A stretch of 64,000 nt of DNA from Rhodocytophaga aerolata (GCF_030503435.1 NZ_JAUKPO010000006.1:186001-250000); one strand, 5' to 3'; counted from the stretch's first letter, positions 37,307-45,829 are shown. Translations and numbers: made by a program. Notes: generated by a model from the letters alone, not told the origin.

Positions 37307-37705
37307 ATGTTAGATCTATTGTTCCAGGGAGGAATCTTATTCATGGGTATTCTTACGCTGATACTGCTTGCTGTTTTTGCCATTACAGTAATATTGGCCT
37401 TACAACTTGTGGCGGGTAAAGTAAACTTACCTGACAAAACCCGCCACCAGTTAACGTATATTAAATCTGTAGGATTGTTTGCTTTTATATTCGGAATATT
37501 TGGGCAAGCCATTGGTTTGTATCAGGCATTTATTGACATTGAGAAAATGGAAAGCATTTCGCCTGCTTTGCTAGCTGCCGGGCTGCGGGTTTCGTCTATT
37601 ACGAGTATCTATGGAATCATTATTTTTCTGCTTTCCTATTTACTTTGGTTTTCGCTGGAATCCCTATTGAACCAGCGAACAACGAATGTTAACGGAATTG
37701 GATGA
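37307..37705 (+). CDS. MotA/TolQ/ExbB-like small membrane protein
   Basis: 132 residues with three hydrophobic segments (about 8-30, 50-72 and 92-114). The middle and last segments resemble the MotA/TolQ/ExbB proton-channel domain (GLFAFIFGIFGQAIGLYQAF, then GLRVSSITSIYGIIIF). The family is usually longer and paired with ExbD/TolR; no partner is encoded here. It could be a truncated or stand-alone relative. It diverges from the LytTR regulator, its likely controller. Confidence 0.7.
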   Translation: MLDLLFQGGILFMGILTLILLAVFAITVILALQLVAGKVNLPDKTRHQLTYIKSVGLFAFIFGIFGQAIGLYQAFIDIEKMESISPALLAAGLRVSSITSIYGIIIFLLSYLLWFSLESLLNQRTTNVNGIG

Positions 37706-37772
37706 GGTAAAAACAGCTATGGCAAGCATAGAACAAGAGCAGATCAAAGATACGTTTGCCTATCCATATTGA
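37686..37772 (+). CDS. Possible 28-residue acidic peptide overlapping the previous gene
   Basis: An ATG at 37686 lies inside the last codons of the MotA/TolQ-like gene and opens a 28-residue frame (MLTELDEVKTAMASIEQEQI...) ending at 37772. It has a reasonable composition and an overlapping start, which suggests translational coupling. It is too short to judge by eye, and a hairpin shares part of its 3' end. Confidence 0.25.
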   Translation: MLTELDEVKTAMASIEQEQIKDTFAYPY

Positions 37773-37783
37773 TTTGCTCTTGT
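37733..37783. other. Long-range stem with 23-nt loop
   Basis: 9-bp perfect stem (37733-37741 with 37775-37783), one mismatch, then 4 more pairs (37743-37746 with 37770-37773). It lies between converging genes. The flanking A-run is on the wrong side for a standard terminator in either direction. Confidence 0.45.
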
Positions 37784-37830
37784 AAAAAATATACTCTCCT
37801 GAGAAGAAAACGATGGGAAAGACGTATCGC

Positions 37831-39186
37831 TTACTTCTTTTGGGCTTTATTACTTTCTACTTTTCCAGTATAGGTAAACCCTAATTTGTCCAGGCCTCTT
37901 TTTACATCAGGTGAGCTCATAAACAATTTCCAGATCAGGCCGGTACGGTGGTTTTCAATCATCACAATAATGGGGCCCTGGTCAATAGCCAGATGCGATT
38001 TGGCATACCAGTTATGGTGTTCACTAAAGGCATCTATAAATCCATATTCCGACCAAAGTTTATCGCCCAAATCGAAGTAGAAATGTTTCAGGGCTTCCAT
38101 GGAGTATTCGGGCGTATAAGGGAAAGCTGATAAGGCTGCGGTAGGGGTTATAACACCCAGATCTTCTGCAGGTGAATGGGCTGCATACCCTACGTGGCTA
38201 TCGCTGGCGGTAAGTCCCCAGCTGTTTTTGCCATACCCTTTGTATTTTTTAGGATTTTCCAGGCAGTGTGCCCGGTTTATTAAGGTATGATTGAGATTTT
38301 GTTGCCAGTAATCTGCATAGTTATCTTTTAATCCTCTGGGATCTAACCCCAGAAAAGAATAATGAGAAAAGAACAAAGGGCCTCCATAGTCGAAACCTAA
38401 GGGTAGTTTAATACCATAAAATTCCCGTTCATTCCGGAAGTGGGTACTGGCTGTCCAGCCCTGGTGGTATACATTCGGTTCAATAGAAAATTTCGGAGAA
38501 GAGGCCGCCAGTACATAGGTGATCAAGCATTCGTTCCAGCCACGTATTTGATGGTTCATGCTCCAGCCATTATTAGGACTCCAGTGCCAGTATAGTACAT
38601 TCTGGCCACCTTGCGTATGCCAGTTCCATTCTACGCCTTCCCACATCCAGAGAATCTTATTGCGCAATTGTGTTTCTGTAGGGGTATCAGCTGTAAAATA
38701 TTGTCTGGCACAAATCAAGCCCTGAAACAAAAAGGAAGTTTCTACCAAATCTCCTCCATCGTCTTTCTGGCTAAAACGAATTACTTTACCTGTTTCGCCA
38801 TTCAACCAGTGCGGAAATACCCCATGAAAGCTATCTGCTTTCCAGAGAAAATTCACAATTTTTAATACCCGTTCAGCGGCTTGTTCCCGGGTAATCCATT
38901 TTCTTTCAGCTGCAATAATGATAGCCATCAAACCGAAGCCTGTTCCACCAGTTGTTACTACTTCTCCTCCATACTCAAAAGCCACGTTGCTGCGCTCTCT
39001 GGCCATGCCACTCACCGGGTGCCCAAAATCCCAGAAGTACCGGAACGTTTGCTTTTGTACCAGTTCCAGAAGCTCGTCGTCGGTTAATTTTTTAGGCCGC
39101 TGGGTAGCTGTATTTTGTGCAAAGCTGACACTTACAGTACATATTATCAGACAGATAGCCAAAAGAAGGAGATAGTTATTTTTCAT
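37831..39186 (-). CDS. GH144-like endo-beta-1,2-glucanase / glycoamylase family protein
   Basis: 451 residues from the ATG at 39186, chosen because it starts a good signal peptide (MKNNYLLLLAICLIICTVSVSFA, in two pieces: basic start then hydrophobic core). An ATG at 39255 overlaps the upstream stop as TAATG but would put 23 non-signal residues first. The mature part is an (alpha/alpha)6-type domain with TFRYFWDFGHPVSGMARERSN at its start and the conserved blocks GGTGFGLMA, QIRGWNECL and GLTASDSHVGY. GH144 enzymes cleave beta-1,2-glucans; the product class here is inferred. The gene follows a vWA-like lipoprotein gene. Confidence 0.72.
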   Translation of the reverse strand: MKNNYLLLLAICLIICTVSVSFAQNTATQRPKKLTDDELLELVQKQTFRYFWDFGHPVSGMARERSNVAFEYGGEVVTTGGTGFGLMAIIIAAERKWITREQAAERVLKIVNFLWKADSFHGVFPHWLNGETGKVIRFSQKDDGGDLVETSFLFQGLICARQYFTADTPTETQLRNKILWMWEGVEWNWHTQGGQNVLYWHWSPNNGWSMNHQIRGWNECLITYVLAASSPKFSIEPNVYHQGWTASTHFRNEREFYGIKLPLGFDYGGPLFFSHYSFLGLDPRGLKDNYADYWQQNLNHTLINRAHCLENPKKYKGYGKNSWGLTASDSHVGYAAHSPAEDLGVITPTAALSAFPYTPEYSMEALKHFYFDLGDKLWSEYGFIDAFSEHHNWYAKSHLAIDQGPIIVMIENHRTGLIWKLFMSSPDVKRGLDKLGFTYTGKVESNKAQKK

Positions 39187-39254
39187 TGCCGATAGGTGAT
39201 GGAGCTTCTGCTGGCAATACGCAGTATACCACAGGTATACAGTCAACAGAAACA

Positions 39255-40427
39255 TTAGTTCAATTTACTGTATTTCACGAGTAATCGGAGCATCAGGTTG
39301 TTCAAAGGCTCATCCGTGTACGTACTGATGGTAGATAGGGGATTGCTAAGGCCCTCTTCCGGGTGTGTAACAAAAATATAGGTGCCATTGGTGCGGATTG
39401 CCAAAGAGCGCAGCAATAATTCGCCGGATAGATTCATGCTACCCATGCTGACAGGAATAATCCGGATACCTTGCCTGGCTGCTTCCCTGCTTAGGCTACT
39501 TAACCGGGTGATGGTGCCAGGATCTTGTAGAAAGGGCGTGTCTAACAATAAAAATAGAAGGCGGCTACTGGCATTTTTCGCCCAGGCTTGCCGGTATATT
39601 GCCTCTTCCAAAGCCAGATCAATTGTCTCCGGAGAATGCGTTACGGTGGTATAGGGTTTGGTAAAGGTGAGCAGGGTAGGCTCAGGCTGAAGAATGAAAG
39701 GGTGGGTGCGGATAACAGAATTACCGGCATGTAGGCCATAGAAAATACTGCCAAGTCTAATATGTAACGTAGAGTCTGATTGACTTTTTGTTTTGTTTAT
39801 GATCTCTTTTAATTCCTTCTGCAGGTATACTAGTTTGTCTGCAGTGGCAAGGCTGGTATTTGCTACAAAGAGTATATCCATTACTGGCGATACATTTCTC
39901 TGAATATTTAATTGTTTTTCGATACGCCCGTTTTGTGGATTGAGGTCGCCTATGTAAAATACCTGATCAGCATACACAATTTTAAGCCGAAGGTCTTCCG
40001 GTTTGGTAGGAGCCGTAAGAAAAAGATAGCTAACACCATTATTATCAGTGCGGCTCTCGTCCAGAAGTGTGCCTTGTGAGGTTTCCAGGGTAATTCTTGC
40101 ATCAGTTATTCTTTTATGTAAGCTATCGGTTAGCACGACAGTATATCTATGCTGCAAGGCGAAATGCCATTTCTCCTGCACAAGCCTGCCTGCTCCCAGT
40201 TTTAGTTGAGGTGTCCACAGTTGCCAGTTAGCTAAATCATTCCATTCAGCAGCCGTTAAGGTACTGGCTTTTTGCATCGGTTCTGTGCTTAAAGCTGGGT
40301 AGGTATACGAAATTTTACTTGCCTCCTGCATCAGATTTTCTGCCGGGCTGGTATCTTCTTCTTTGGTACACTGGGCTAAGAACAAGATACACAGCAAGAG
40401 TAAAGGTAGTAAATGATGGCTTCTCAT
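39255..40427 (-). CDS. vWA-like lipoprotein with degenerate MIDAS
   Basis: 390 residues. Signal ends in the lipobox LAQC (Cys20). The N-terminal part of the mature protein (about 85-165) may be a beta-sandwich with the VTLETSQGT-like TonB/carboxypeptidase-regulatory look. From about residue 178 (VMDILFVANTSLATAD) a von Willebrand factor A fold is plausible: regular beta-alpha alternation, with a late SRLLFLLLDTPFLQDPG. The DxSxS metal site is missing (ANTSLAT instead). It overlaps the alternative start of the glucanase gene by one base. The lipid anchor suggests a surface or periplasmic scaffold for the downstream enzyme, which is inference. Confidence 0.65.
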   Translation of the reverse strand: MRSHHLLPLLLLCILFLAQCTKEEDTSPAENLMQEASKISYTYPALSTEPMQKASTLTAAEWNDLANWQLWTPQLKLGAGRLVQEKWHFALQHRYTVVLTDSLHKRITDARITLETSQGTLLDESRTDNNGVSYLFLTAPTKPEDLRLKIVYADQVFYIGDLNPQNGRIEKQLNIQRNVSPVMDILFVANTSLATADKLVYLQKELKEIINKTKSQSDSTLHIRLGSIFYGLHAGNSVIRTHPFILQPEPTLLTFTKPYTTVTHSPETIDLALEEAIYRQAWAKNASSRLLFLLLDTPFLQDPGTITRLSSLSREAARQGIRIIPVSMGSMNLSGELLLRSLAIRTNGTYIFVTHPEEGLSNPLSTISTYTDEPLNNLMLRLLVKYSKLN

Positions 40428-40584
40428 GGGAGGTTACTTTAAAGGGCTTTCTTCATAAACTATGACCCTAAATCATGCAATAAGGTTGCAAGACCAATGG
40501 CTAGATCATCTACAGAAAAAAAGTTATATAAGCTTGCTGCCTATTGATTAAGAGGCACTTACATACAAACTACACAGATTTATC

Positions 40585-41295
40585 ATGAAAAAAATAGGTA
40601 TATTAATTTTATTTTTCTGCTGGTATTTGCCAGCCAGTGCTCAAAGCCTGGATACAGGCTATAAACCTAAACTGGATTCATTGCCCAAACCCTTGTTTAT
40701 TATTAAATGGGCTCCCTTAGGTATAATAGATTTTGACCCAACCATGCAATTTGGGTTGGAATACCTGCCCTCCGGCATGTGGAGTGTGCAACAGGAAGTG
40801 GGCTATGGCCGCTTTGGGTACAGTGGGTTTTTTACTCCAGATGAAGAAGATATGCAGCAGAAAGAAGTATGGCGTTTCAGAACAGAAGCCAGAAAGTATT
40901 TAAGCCACAACCGGCCAAAACCTACTGGTGCTTATCTGGCCTTTGAAGTGCTATACAAACGTGTAAACTATAAAGGTAATGAAGAAATTGGCCGGAATTG
41001 TGTAAATGGCAGGTGCGAATACAGGGAACTGGTACAGAATAAAATTTTTAAAGATGCCCTTGGTTTTCATATTAAATTCGGTGTACAGACCCGGATTGGT
41101 AAACGTGCACTCCTGGATTGTTATATGGGTATTGGAGGAAGAAATGTACATGTAAAAGCAACTAACAAAGAACTGGAAGAGTTCTGGAAAGACGATCATA
41201 CAATGTTGGTGGCTAATCCACAGCGGCCAGGTAATTATGGGCTTGTCAGCGGAAATTTAGGCTTTAAACTTGGATATCTGCTTTACAAACAATAA
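40585..41295 (+). CDS. DUF3575 outer-membrane beta-barrel protein, first copy
   Basis: 236 residues, signal peptide at 1-19 (ending ASAQ). The mature part starts with the family motif IIKWAPLGIIDFDPTMQFGLEYL and ends NLGFKLGYLLYKQ, an outer-membrane C-terminus. The pair of cysteines in GRNCVNGRCEY may form a disulfide in a loop. It is a close relative of the gene at 42873 and brackets the two LVIVD lipoprotein genes with it. Confidence 0.82.
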   Translation: MKKIGILILFFCWYLPASAQSLDTGYKPKLDSLPKPLFIIKWAPLGIIDFDPTMQFGLEYLPSGMWSVQQEVGYGRFGYSGFFTPDEEDMQQKEVWRFRTEARKYLSHNRPKPTGAYLAFEVLYKRVNYKGNEEIGRNCVNGRCEYRELVQNKIFKDALGFHIKFGVQTRIGKRALLDCYMGIGGRNVHVKATNKELEEFWKDDHTMLVANPQRPGNYGLVSGNLGFKLGYLLYKQ

Positions 41296-41450
41296 GCTGT
41301 GCAGGGCTTGTAGATTGACTTATCATTGGCGCAGCAAGTTCTAGCCATTCACTCTACTTCTATAGAATTTATTTACAATTTCATAACAGGCTCTTGTTCA
41401 AAAGCATAAAATAAGTATGTATATTCATAAGGCTTCTCACTAACCATTAC

Positions 41451-41996
41451 ATGTTCAAACGATACCTATCTTCAAATGTAGCAGGCGTAATTATAGCTAT
41501 GTTGCTGGCTTCACTTGCAGGCTGTACATCCGAACCGGAGGAAACTCTGGAAAAAAAGGAAGGATATAGGCCTATTTATATGCCCTATGAGCAGATACGG
41601 CAGTTCTCAAGTACTTCTCCCAGACCTCTGGAGCATGCGGGTAAAATTTATATCAAAGGCAATTATGTATTCATTAATGAACTAAATAAAGGAATTCACA
41701 TCATCAACAACCAAAATCCGGCAAGTCCGCAACCTGTCAGCTTTGTTTCAGTGCCAGGGAATGTAGATATAGCTGTGAAAGGGAATGTGCTGTATGCGGA
41801 TAATGCAGTGGATTTGCTTGCGCTGGATATTAGTAATCCGGTAGATGTAAAACTGTTGAAGCGGATTGAAAATGCCTTTCCCAATCAGGTTTTCCCACCA
41901 CATACAGGAGTTAGTTTCGAATGTGCCGATCCTGCAAAAGGGGTAATTGTAGGCTGGGAAAAGGTAATGCTGGAAAACCCGAAATGCTATCGATAA
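41451..41996 (+). CDS. LVIVD-repeat lipoprotein, N-terminal half type
   Basis: 181 residues. The signal ends in LAGC (Cys25). The mature part has the YMPYEQIRQF start and one to two LVIVD-type blades: GKIYIKGNYVFINELNKGI and NVDIAVKGNVLYADNAVDLLALDISNP. As I recall, many Bacteroidota carry this section joined to the propeller section found in the next gene as one protein of about 400 residues. Here the protein stops at VMLENPKCYR, and the propeller begins as a new lipoprotein 81 bp later. A split of an ancestral gene is plausible; both halves look intact. Confidence 0.7.
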   Translation: MFKRYLSSNVAGVIIAMLLASLAGCTSEPEETLEKKEGYRPIYMPYEQIRQFSSTSPRPLEHAGKIYIKGNYVFINELNKGIHIINNQNPASPQPVSFVSVPGNVDIAVKGNVLYADNAVDLLALDISNPVDVKLLKRIENAFPNQVFPPHTGVSFECADPAKGVIVGWEKVMLENPKCYR

Positions 41997-42077
41997 GGGT
42001 TGCCGCCAGGGTAAACGTCTTAATCTATTACAGCATTAGAAAAACAACTAGTCAAGTATTCAAGAAACGTAGTACCT

Positions 42078-42848
42078 ATGAAGATAATGTTCAAACAATT
42101 ATTTGTACTAAGTCAGTTATGTTTAGCCACCCTGTGGCTCGGCAGCTGTAGCATGGATTCTAGCAATGCGCCTGTGTCTCCTGGCAACAATGGCATAGGC
42201 GGCTCTATGGCCAGGTTTGCTGTGGTAGGGAATCATTTATATACGGTAAACAATACAAGCTTGCAGATTTACGACATCAGCCAACCTGCCGATCCCATAA
42301 AAGGAAATGTAGTAAAATTAGGTGTAGGCATAGAAACCATTTTTCCCTATGCTAACCAGTTGTTTATCGGCTCTCAAACGGGTATGCACATTTATGACAA
42401 TCAGAATCCGGACCGTCCTACGCTGGTTTCCCGCTACGACCACGTACAGAGCTGCGATCCGGTAGTTGTGCAGGGTAATTATGCATACGTAACTTTGCGG
42501 GATGGCAATACCTGCCGCACCGGACAAAACCTGCTTGATGTGGTAGATATCAGTAATTTAAGTGCGCCGAAACTAGTACAGTCTTACCCAATGAAGCACC
42601 CGCATGGGTTAGGCATTGATGGAGATATATTGTTTGTATGTGAAGGCCAATTTGGTTTGAAAGTGTTTGATGCGTCCGATCCTGCTAATCTGGTGCAAAC
42701 GCAATTTATTCCTGGGGTTAAGAGCTACGATGTAATTCCGCATAACCAAGTCTTGTTACTAACAGGCGAAGATGGCCTGTATCAATACCGCTACACAGAT
42801 CCACAACATCTGGAATTATTGAGCAAAATACCGGTCGCCGTACAATAA
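42078..42848 (+). CDS. LVIVD-repeat lipoprotein, propeller half
   Basis: 256 residues, lipobox LGSC (Cys25; start at 42078 or the ATG at 42087). Several propeller-like repeats follow: MARFAVVGNHLYTVNNTSLQIYDIS, FIGSQTGMHIYDNQNPDRP, NYAYVTLRDGN, LLDVVDISNLSAP, GLKVFDASDPANL and GLYQYRYTDPQHL. LVIVD-repeat proteins are surface lipoproteins with a beta-propeller; their ligand is not known. It lies 81 bp after its sister and 24 bp before the second DUF3575 gene. Confidence 0.75.
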   Translation: MKIMFKQLFVLSQLCLATLWLGSCSMDSSNAPVSPGNNGIGGSMARFAVVGNHLYTVNNTSLQIYDISQPADPIKGNVVKLGVGIETIFPYANQLFIGSQTGMHIYDNQNPDRPTLVSRYDHVQSCDPVVVQGNYAYVTLRDGNTCRTGQNLLDVVDISNLSAPKLVQSYPMKHPHGLGIDGDILFVCEGQFGLKVFDASDPANLVQTQFIPGVKSYDVIPHNQVLLLTGEDGLYQYRYTDPQHLELLSKIPVAVQ

Positions 42849-42872
42849 GATTCTCTAACGTATAACTTGCGT

Positions 42873-43604
42873 ATGCCTTTTGCATCCATTTTTTGTTTGC
42901 ACATAAAAAAGACTGGAATATGTATCTTATGCCTGCTGTGCTACATTGCGGGAAAAGCTCAATCTTCAGTCTACAACATTGCTGATTCTATGCACATACC
43001 TAAGCCTGCCTACATTATTAAATGGGCGCCTTTCAGTGCAGTAGATATTGACCCTACCATCCAGTTTGGGTTAGAGTATTTGCTGAAAGGTAACTGGAGT
43101 CTGCAACAGGAGCTGGGATATGGGCATTATACCCACAGTAAGTACACGATCAACGGCGACGATTTGTGGAATAAAGAAGTATGGCGTTCCAGAAGTGAAG
43201 TACGACTGTACCTGGGAAATTCTCGTAAACCAGCGGGCGTATATACGGCTTTTGAAGTATTATACAAACGTGTCAATTTTAATCAGAAGGCCACCCTTGG
43301 CCGTGAATGTGCAGATGGCATGTGCAATTATTTTGAAGAGGTAGCATACAAAGTGTTACGGGATGTAGTTGGCTACCATGTAAAAATTGGTGGCCAGGCC
43401 CTTCTGGAGAAACGGATTGCTTTGGACTTCTATACAGGCCTGGGCTTCCGGAACATTTATGTAAAAACGCCCGGCAGTGGTGATGATGGCCAGTGGCGGG
43501 ATAATGAAATTCTATTGGAAATTTACCCAACGCGCCGGGGAAATTACAGGCTCATTAGCATGAATATGGGCTTTAAAATGGGATACCTTCTATACCGCAA
43601 CTAG
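42873..43604 (+). CDS. DUF3575 outer-membrane beta-barrel protein, second copy
   Basis: 243 residues from the ATG at 42873; an in-frame TTG at 42867 would add only two residues. Signal peptide at about 12-29. Same family landmarks as the 40585 gene: IIKWAPFSAVDIDPTIQFGLEYLL, GRECADGMCNY and the closing NMGFKMGYLLYRN. The signal lacks the usual close basic start and may include a leader of unclear role. The distance to the propeller gene is 24 bp, so one transcript is likely. Confidence 0.82.
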   Translation: MPFASIFCLHIKKTGICILCLLCYIAGKAQSSVYNIADSMHIPKPAYIIKWAPFSAVDIDPTIQFGLEYLLKGNWSLQQELGYGHYTHSKYTINGDDLWNKEVWRSRSEVRLYLGNSRKPAGVYTAFEVLYKRVNFNQKATLGRECADGMCNYFEEVAYKVLRDVVGYHVKIGGQALLEKRIALDFYTGLGFRNIYVKTPGSGDDGQWRDNEILLEIYPTRRGNYRLISMNMGFKMGYLLYRN

Positions 43605-43637
43605 CAAACTGGCTCTTCTGCTTTTACTTCCCGGCCA

Positions 43638-44654
43638 TTAGTTGCGCATAATAATTAACCTGCTGGTAACGTATCCATTCAACGAGACTACCTTTAGTAT
43701 GTAAACTCCTGCAGGTAAGTGCTGAATATGTATTACGCCGTCGGCATGACCTGAACTCTGGAGTTGCTTGCGGATGAGAAGTTGCCCTTTAATGCTCCAA
43801 ATTTCTGCTATTGTTTCAGTAGTTGATTCGGGTACATTGATATATAGTTTGTCATCAGCCGGATTCGGATAGATAGTAAATGTGCGTTCTTCCGCGGTAG
43901 GTGGAGTAACCGGACTGGAGCCAGTTACCGAAATTTCTATATCTCTATAGGTTAAACCTATCTTCACACCTTGCCGCCATTCTTCTATCTGCACTACTAG
44001 TACATATTTCCCAACATAAACCGGCATATCCCAGGTGATAGTTCCGGTAGAAGGGTTTATGTCAAATGTGTTTCCGGTATTGCCCCCTGCTTCATGCGGA
44101 AATACATAGCCTGCTACAGCCGGTGGAGTAACTAATTTATATACTAGACTATCTCCTTCAGCATCAATGGCTCCATATTCATCAGTGAATTTTTCTCCAG
44201 CAGTGGCAGAGAACTTAGGGGGAGTAGAAAAAACAGGTGAACTGTTCAAGCCTATCACCTGGTTAATAAACAACGGTAATTCTATATAGAACCTGGTGGT
44301 GCTTCCATCTGTCATGTTCACTACATGATTCCGGCTGCCACCTGTATAAGAAACCAGATATATGCCAGCAGCAGCATAGGTATACGTAGCTGTATAAATT
44401 ATTTTTGCCAATCCTTCATCCAGCTTCTCTTCCGAAATAAAGGTGAGTGGCACTTCAACGCCATTTTCTACAGCTAATGTATTAGATCCTTCGTTTACGC
44501 CTACTCTTTCTCCATAGAAAATTAAGGTAAATGTATAGGTAAATGAACTACCCAGTATGGGCTTGGCTGTTAATTCAGCACCTTTCAGATGGGTACCATA
44601 CGTTGAGAAGGAACAGGCTACGGTGCAGATAAAAATGAAGAAAAAAGATTTCAT
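43638..44654 (-). CDS. Secreted protein with cadherin-like domain and type A T9SS sorting domain
   Basis: 338 residues. A signal peptide (about 1-21) is followed by an Ig-like domain and a cadherin/dystroglycan-like domain (SSPVFSTPPKFSATAGEKF... GTITWDMP, about 138-245). The last 80 residues are the type A sorting domain that routes cargo through the type IX system: FTIYPNPADDKLYINVP, then GVIHIQHLPAGVYILKV and a final IIMRN. The cargo role is not visible; the sequence suggests a small adhesion or sugar-binding surface protein. Confidence 0.85.
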   Translation of the reverse strand: MKSFFFIFICTVACSFSTYGTHLKGAELTAKPILGSSFTYTFTLIFYGERVGVNEGSNTLAVENGVEVPLTFISEEKLDEGLAKIIYTATYTYAAAGIYLVSYTGGSRNHVVNMTDGSTTRFYIELPLFINQVIGLNSSPVFSTPPKFSATAGEKFTDEYGAIDAEGDSLVYKLVTPPAVAGYVFPHEAGGNTGNTFDINPSTGTITWDMPVYVGKYVLVVQIEEWRQGVKIGLTYRDIEISVTGSSPVTPPTAEERTFTIYPNPADDKLYINVPESTTETIAEIWSIKGQLLIRKQLQSSGHADGVIHIQHLPAGVYILKVVSLNGYVTSRLIIMRN

Positions 44655-44780
44655 AGTGGTTAGTTAAAAGTTTAGATAACTTACAAATTTCACCACATAA
44701 AATAAAGCACCTGGTAAAGTAAAAATTGCTCTTTTTGTCCACTGCCTACCAGAACTCTGATAAGTAGATATGGAAAGCAA

Positions 44781-44804
44781 AAAGCAGGCTAAGAGGCCTG
44801 CTTT
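44781..44804 (-). terminator. Rho-independent terminator
   Basis: 9-bp stem (44781-44789 with 44796-44804), 6-nt loop, followed on the minus strand by TTGCTTT. It closes the small lipoprotein gene that ends at 44827. Confidence 0.75.
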
Positions 44805-44826
44805 GAAAAAGTGAACTTATTAGTTG

Positions 44827-45219
44827 CTATTTTTTTCCTTTACTGTTTCCATTACCATTACTGTTTCCTTTGCCTCCATGCCCACCGTTGCCCTGGCTTT
44901 TTCCGGAATTTCCTTTTGCGCCTGAATTTCCATTGTTCATTTGGGTTTTTCCGCTGTTTCCATTTCCGGAAGCTTTTACTGTGTTACCCCCCTTGTTAGA
45001 ATTATTAATAATTACAGTTGTATTTCCGTTTTTATTGCTGTTATGCGCCGGATGATGTGGGTTATTTGGGTTTTTGTACCATCCTTTGTGTTTGCCATTG
45101 TCCTTTTTTACTACTGTGGTACTTTTACCTTTTTGAAGTACGACTGTTTTTCTTTGGCAAGAAGTACCGGCTGCTACAAGAAGTATGAGCAGATAGATTA
45201 CATATACATGTTTTTTCAT
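44827..45219 (-). CDS. Asn/Gly/Lys-rich low-complexity lipoprotein
   Basis: 130 residues from the ATG at 45219; a longer frame from 45243 gives eight extra residues and a less clean signal. The lipobox is AAGTSC (Cys about 21). The mature part is almost entirely polar low complexity: short repeats of N, G, K and S in its second half (GNGNSGK, GNSGAKGNSGK, GNGNSKGKK). No fold is expected; such tails often bind other cell-surface polymers. The gene follows a beta-barrel gene but has its own terminator. Confidence 0.6.
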   Translation of the reverse strand: MKKHVYVIYLLILLVAAGTSCQRKTVVLQKGKSTTVVKKDNGKHKGWYKNPNNPHHPAHNSNKNGNTTVIINNSNKGGNTVKASGNGNSGKTQMNNGNSGAKGNSGKSQGNGGHGGKGNSNGNGNSKGKK

Positions 45220-45247
45220 ATTGGGATTGTTTATTGTTTTCATATAA

Positions 45248-45274
45248 AACCCTCAAGTATTTGTCTTGAGGGTT
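45248..45274 (-). terminator. Rho-independent terminator
   Basis: 10-bp perfect stem (45248-45257 with 45265-45274), 7-nt loop, followed on the minus strand by TTTTATATG. It closes the beta-barrel gene ending at 45290. Confidence 0.85.
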
Positions 45275-45289
45275 GATTGGTTACATTTA

Positions 45290-45829
45290 TTAAAAATTAA
45301 AGCGGCCCCCGATTCCTATCGGCACACTCAGCCAGAAAGGCAAAGGAATAACTTCCATATATAAAGCGGCATCGGCAAAGATGGATATAGGCGTATCCGG
45401 AATAAAATATTCGGCTCCAATTACACCTGTCGCACCCAGCGCAATACTTCTGGTATACCCGCCAATGCGACGGTTGTTGGTATAAAATTCATAATCATAG
45501 TAGCGGCGGGAGCCTAACTGTCCACCCAGGCCATAGTACCATTGCAGCCCATCCACACTGTAAATATCCTTCTGCCATACATAGTTTACTTGTAAAGTAA
45601 CCCCACCATATTCATAGTAACGGTCCCGGTAGCGGCGGCCCCGGTTATAATAATAGCCCGAACTCCCAACATTAATGTCTAAGGCGTCGCCACTACCAAA
45701 ATACCTTCTGAAGTTGACGCCCGATGGGTCGCCTAGGCGTAAGCCCACTGCCCACTCTTGTGTTTGGCCCTGTGCATACGTAAAGCTGATTCCTACAAAG
45801 AAAAATAATACTAAAACTGCTTTTTTCAT
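45290..45829 (-). CDS. Outer-membrane beta-barrel protein
   Basis: 179 residues. Signal peptide at about 1-19 (ending TYAQ). The mature part alternates polar and aromatic residues in about eight short strands and ends in GIGGRFNF, a typical outer-membrane C-terminus with terminal Phe. Rich in Tyr and Arg in the middle (YYYNRGRRYRDRYYEYGG). Probably a small OmpA/OmpW-like barrel; the family cannot be named by eye. Confidence 0.75.
   Translation of the reverse strand: MKKAVLVLFFFVGISFTYAQGQTQEWAVGLRLGDPSGVNFRRYFGSGDALDINVGSSGYYYNRGRRYRDRYYEYGGVTLQVNYVWQKDIYSVDGLQWYYGLGGQLGSRRYYDYEFYTNNRRIGGYTRSIALGATGVIGAEYFIPDTPISIFADAALYMEVIPLPFWLSVPIGIGGRFNF

Noticed and set aside
37784-37790. A-run after the 37733 stem as a terminator
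   Set aside because: The run is A on the transcript side for the plus strand and precedes the stem on the minus strand, so it cannot give a U-run in either direction.
39187-39255. Start of the glucanase at 39255
   Set aside because: The TAATG overlap is attractive, but it would place 23 residues before an evident signal peptide; kept only as an alternative.
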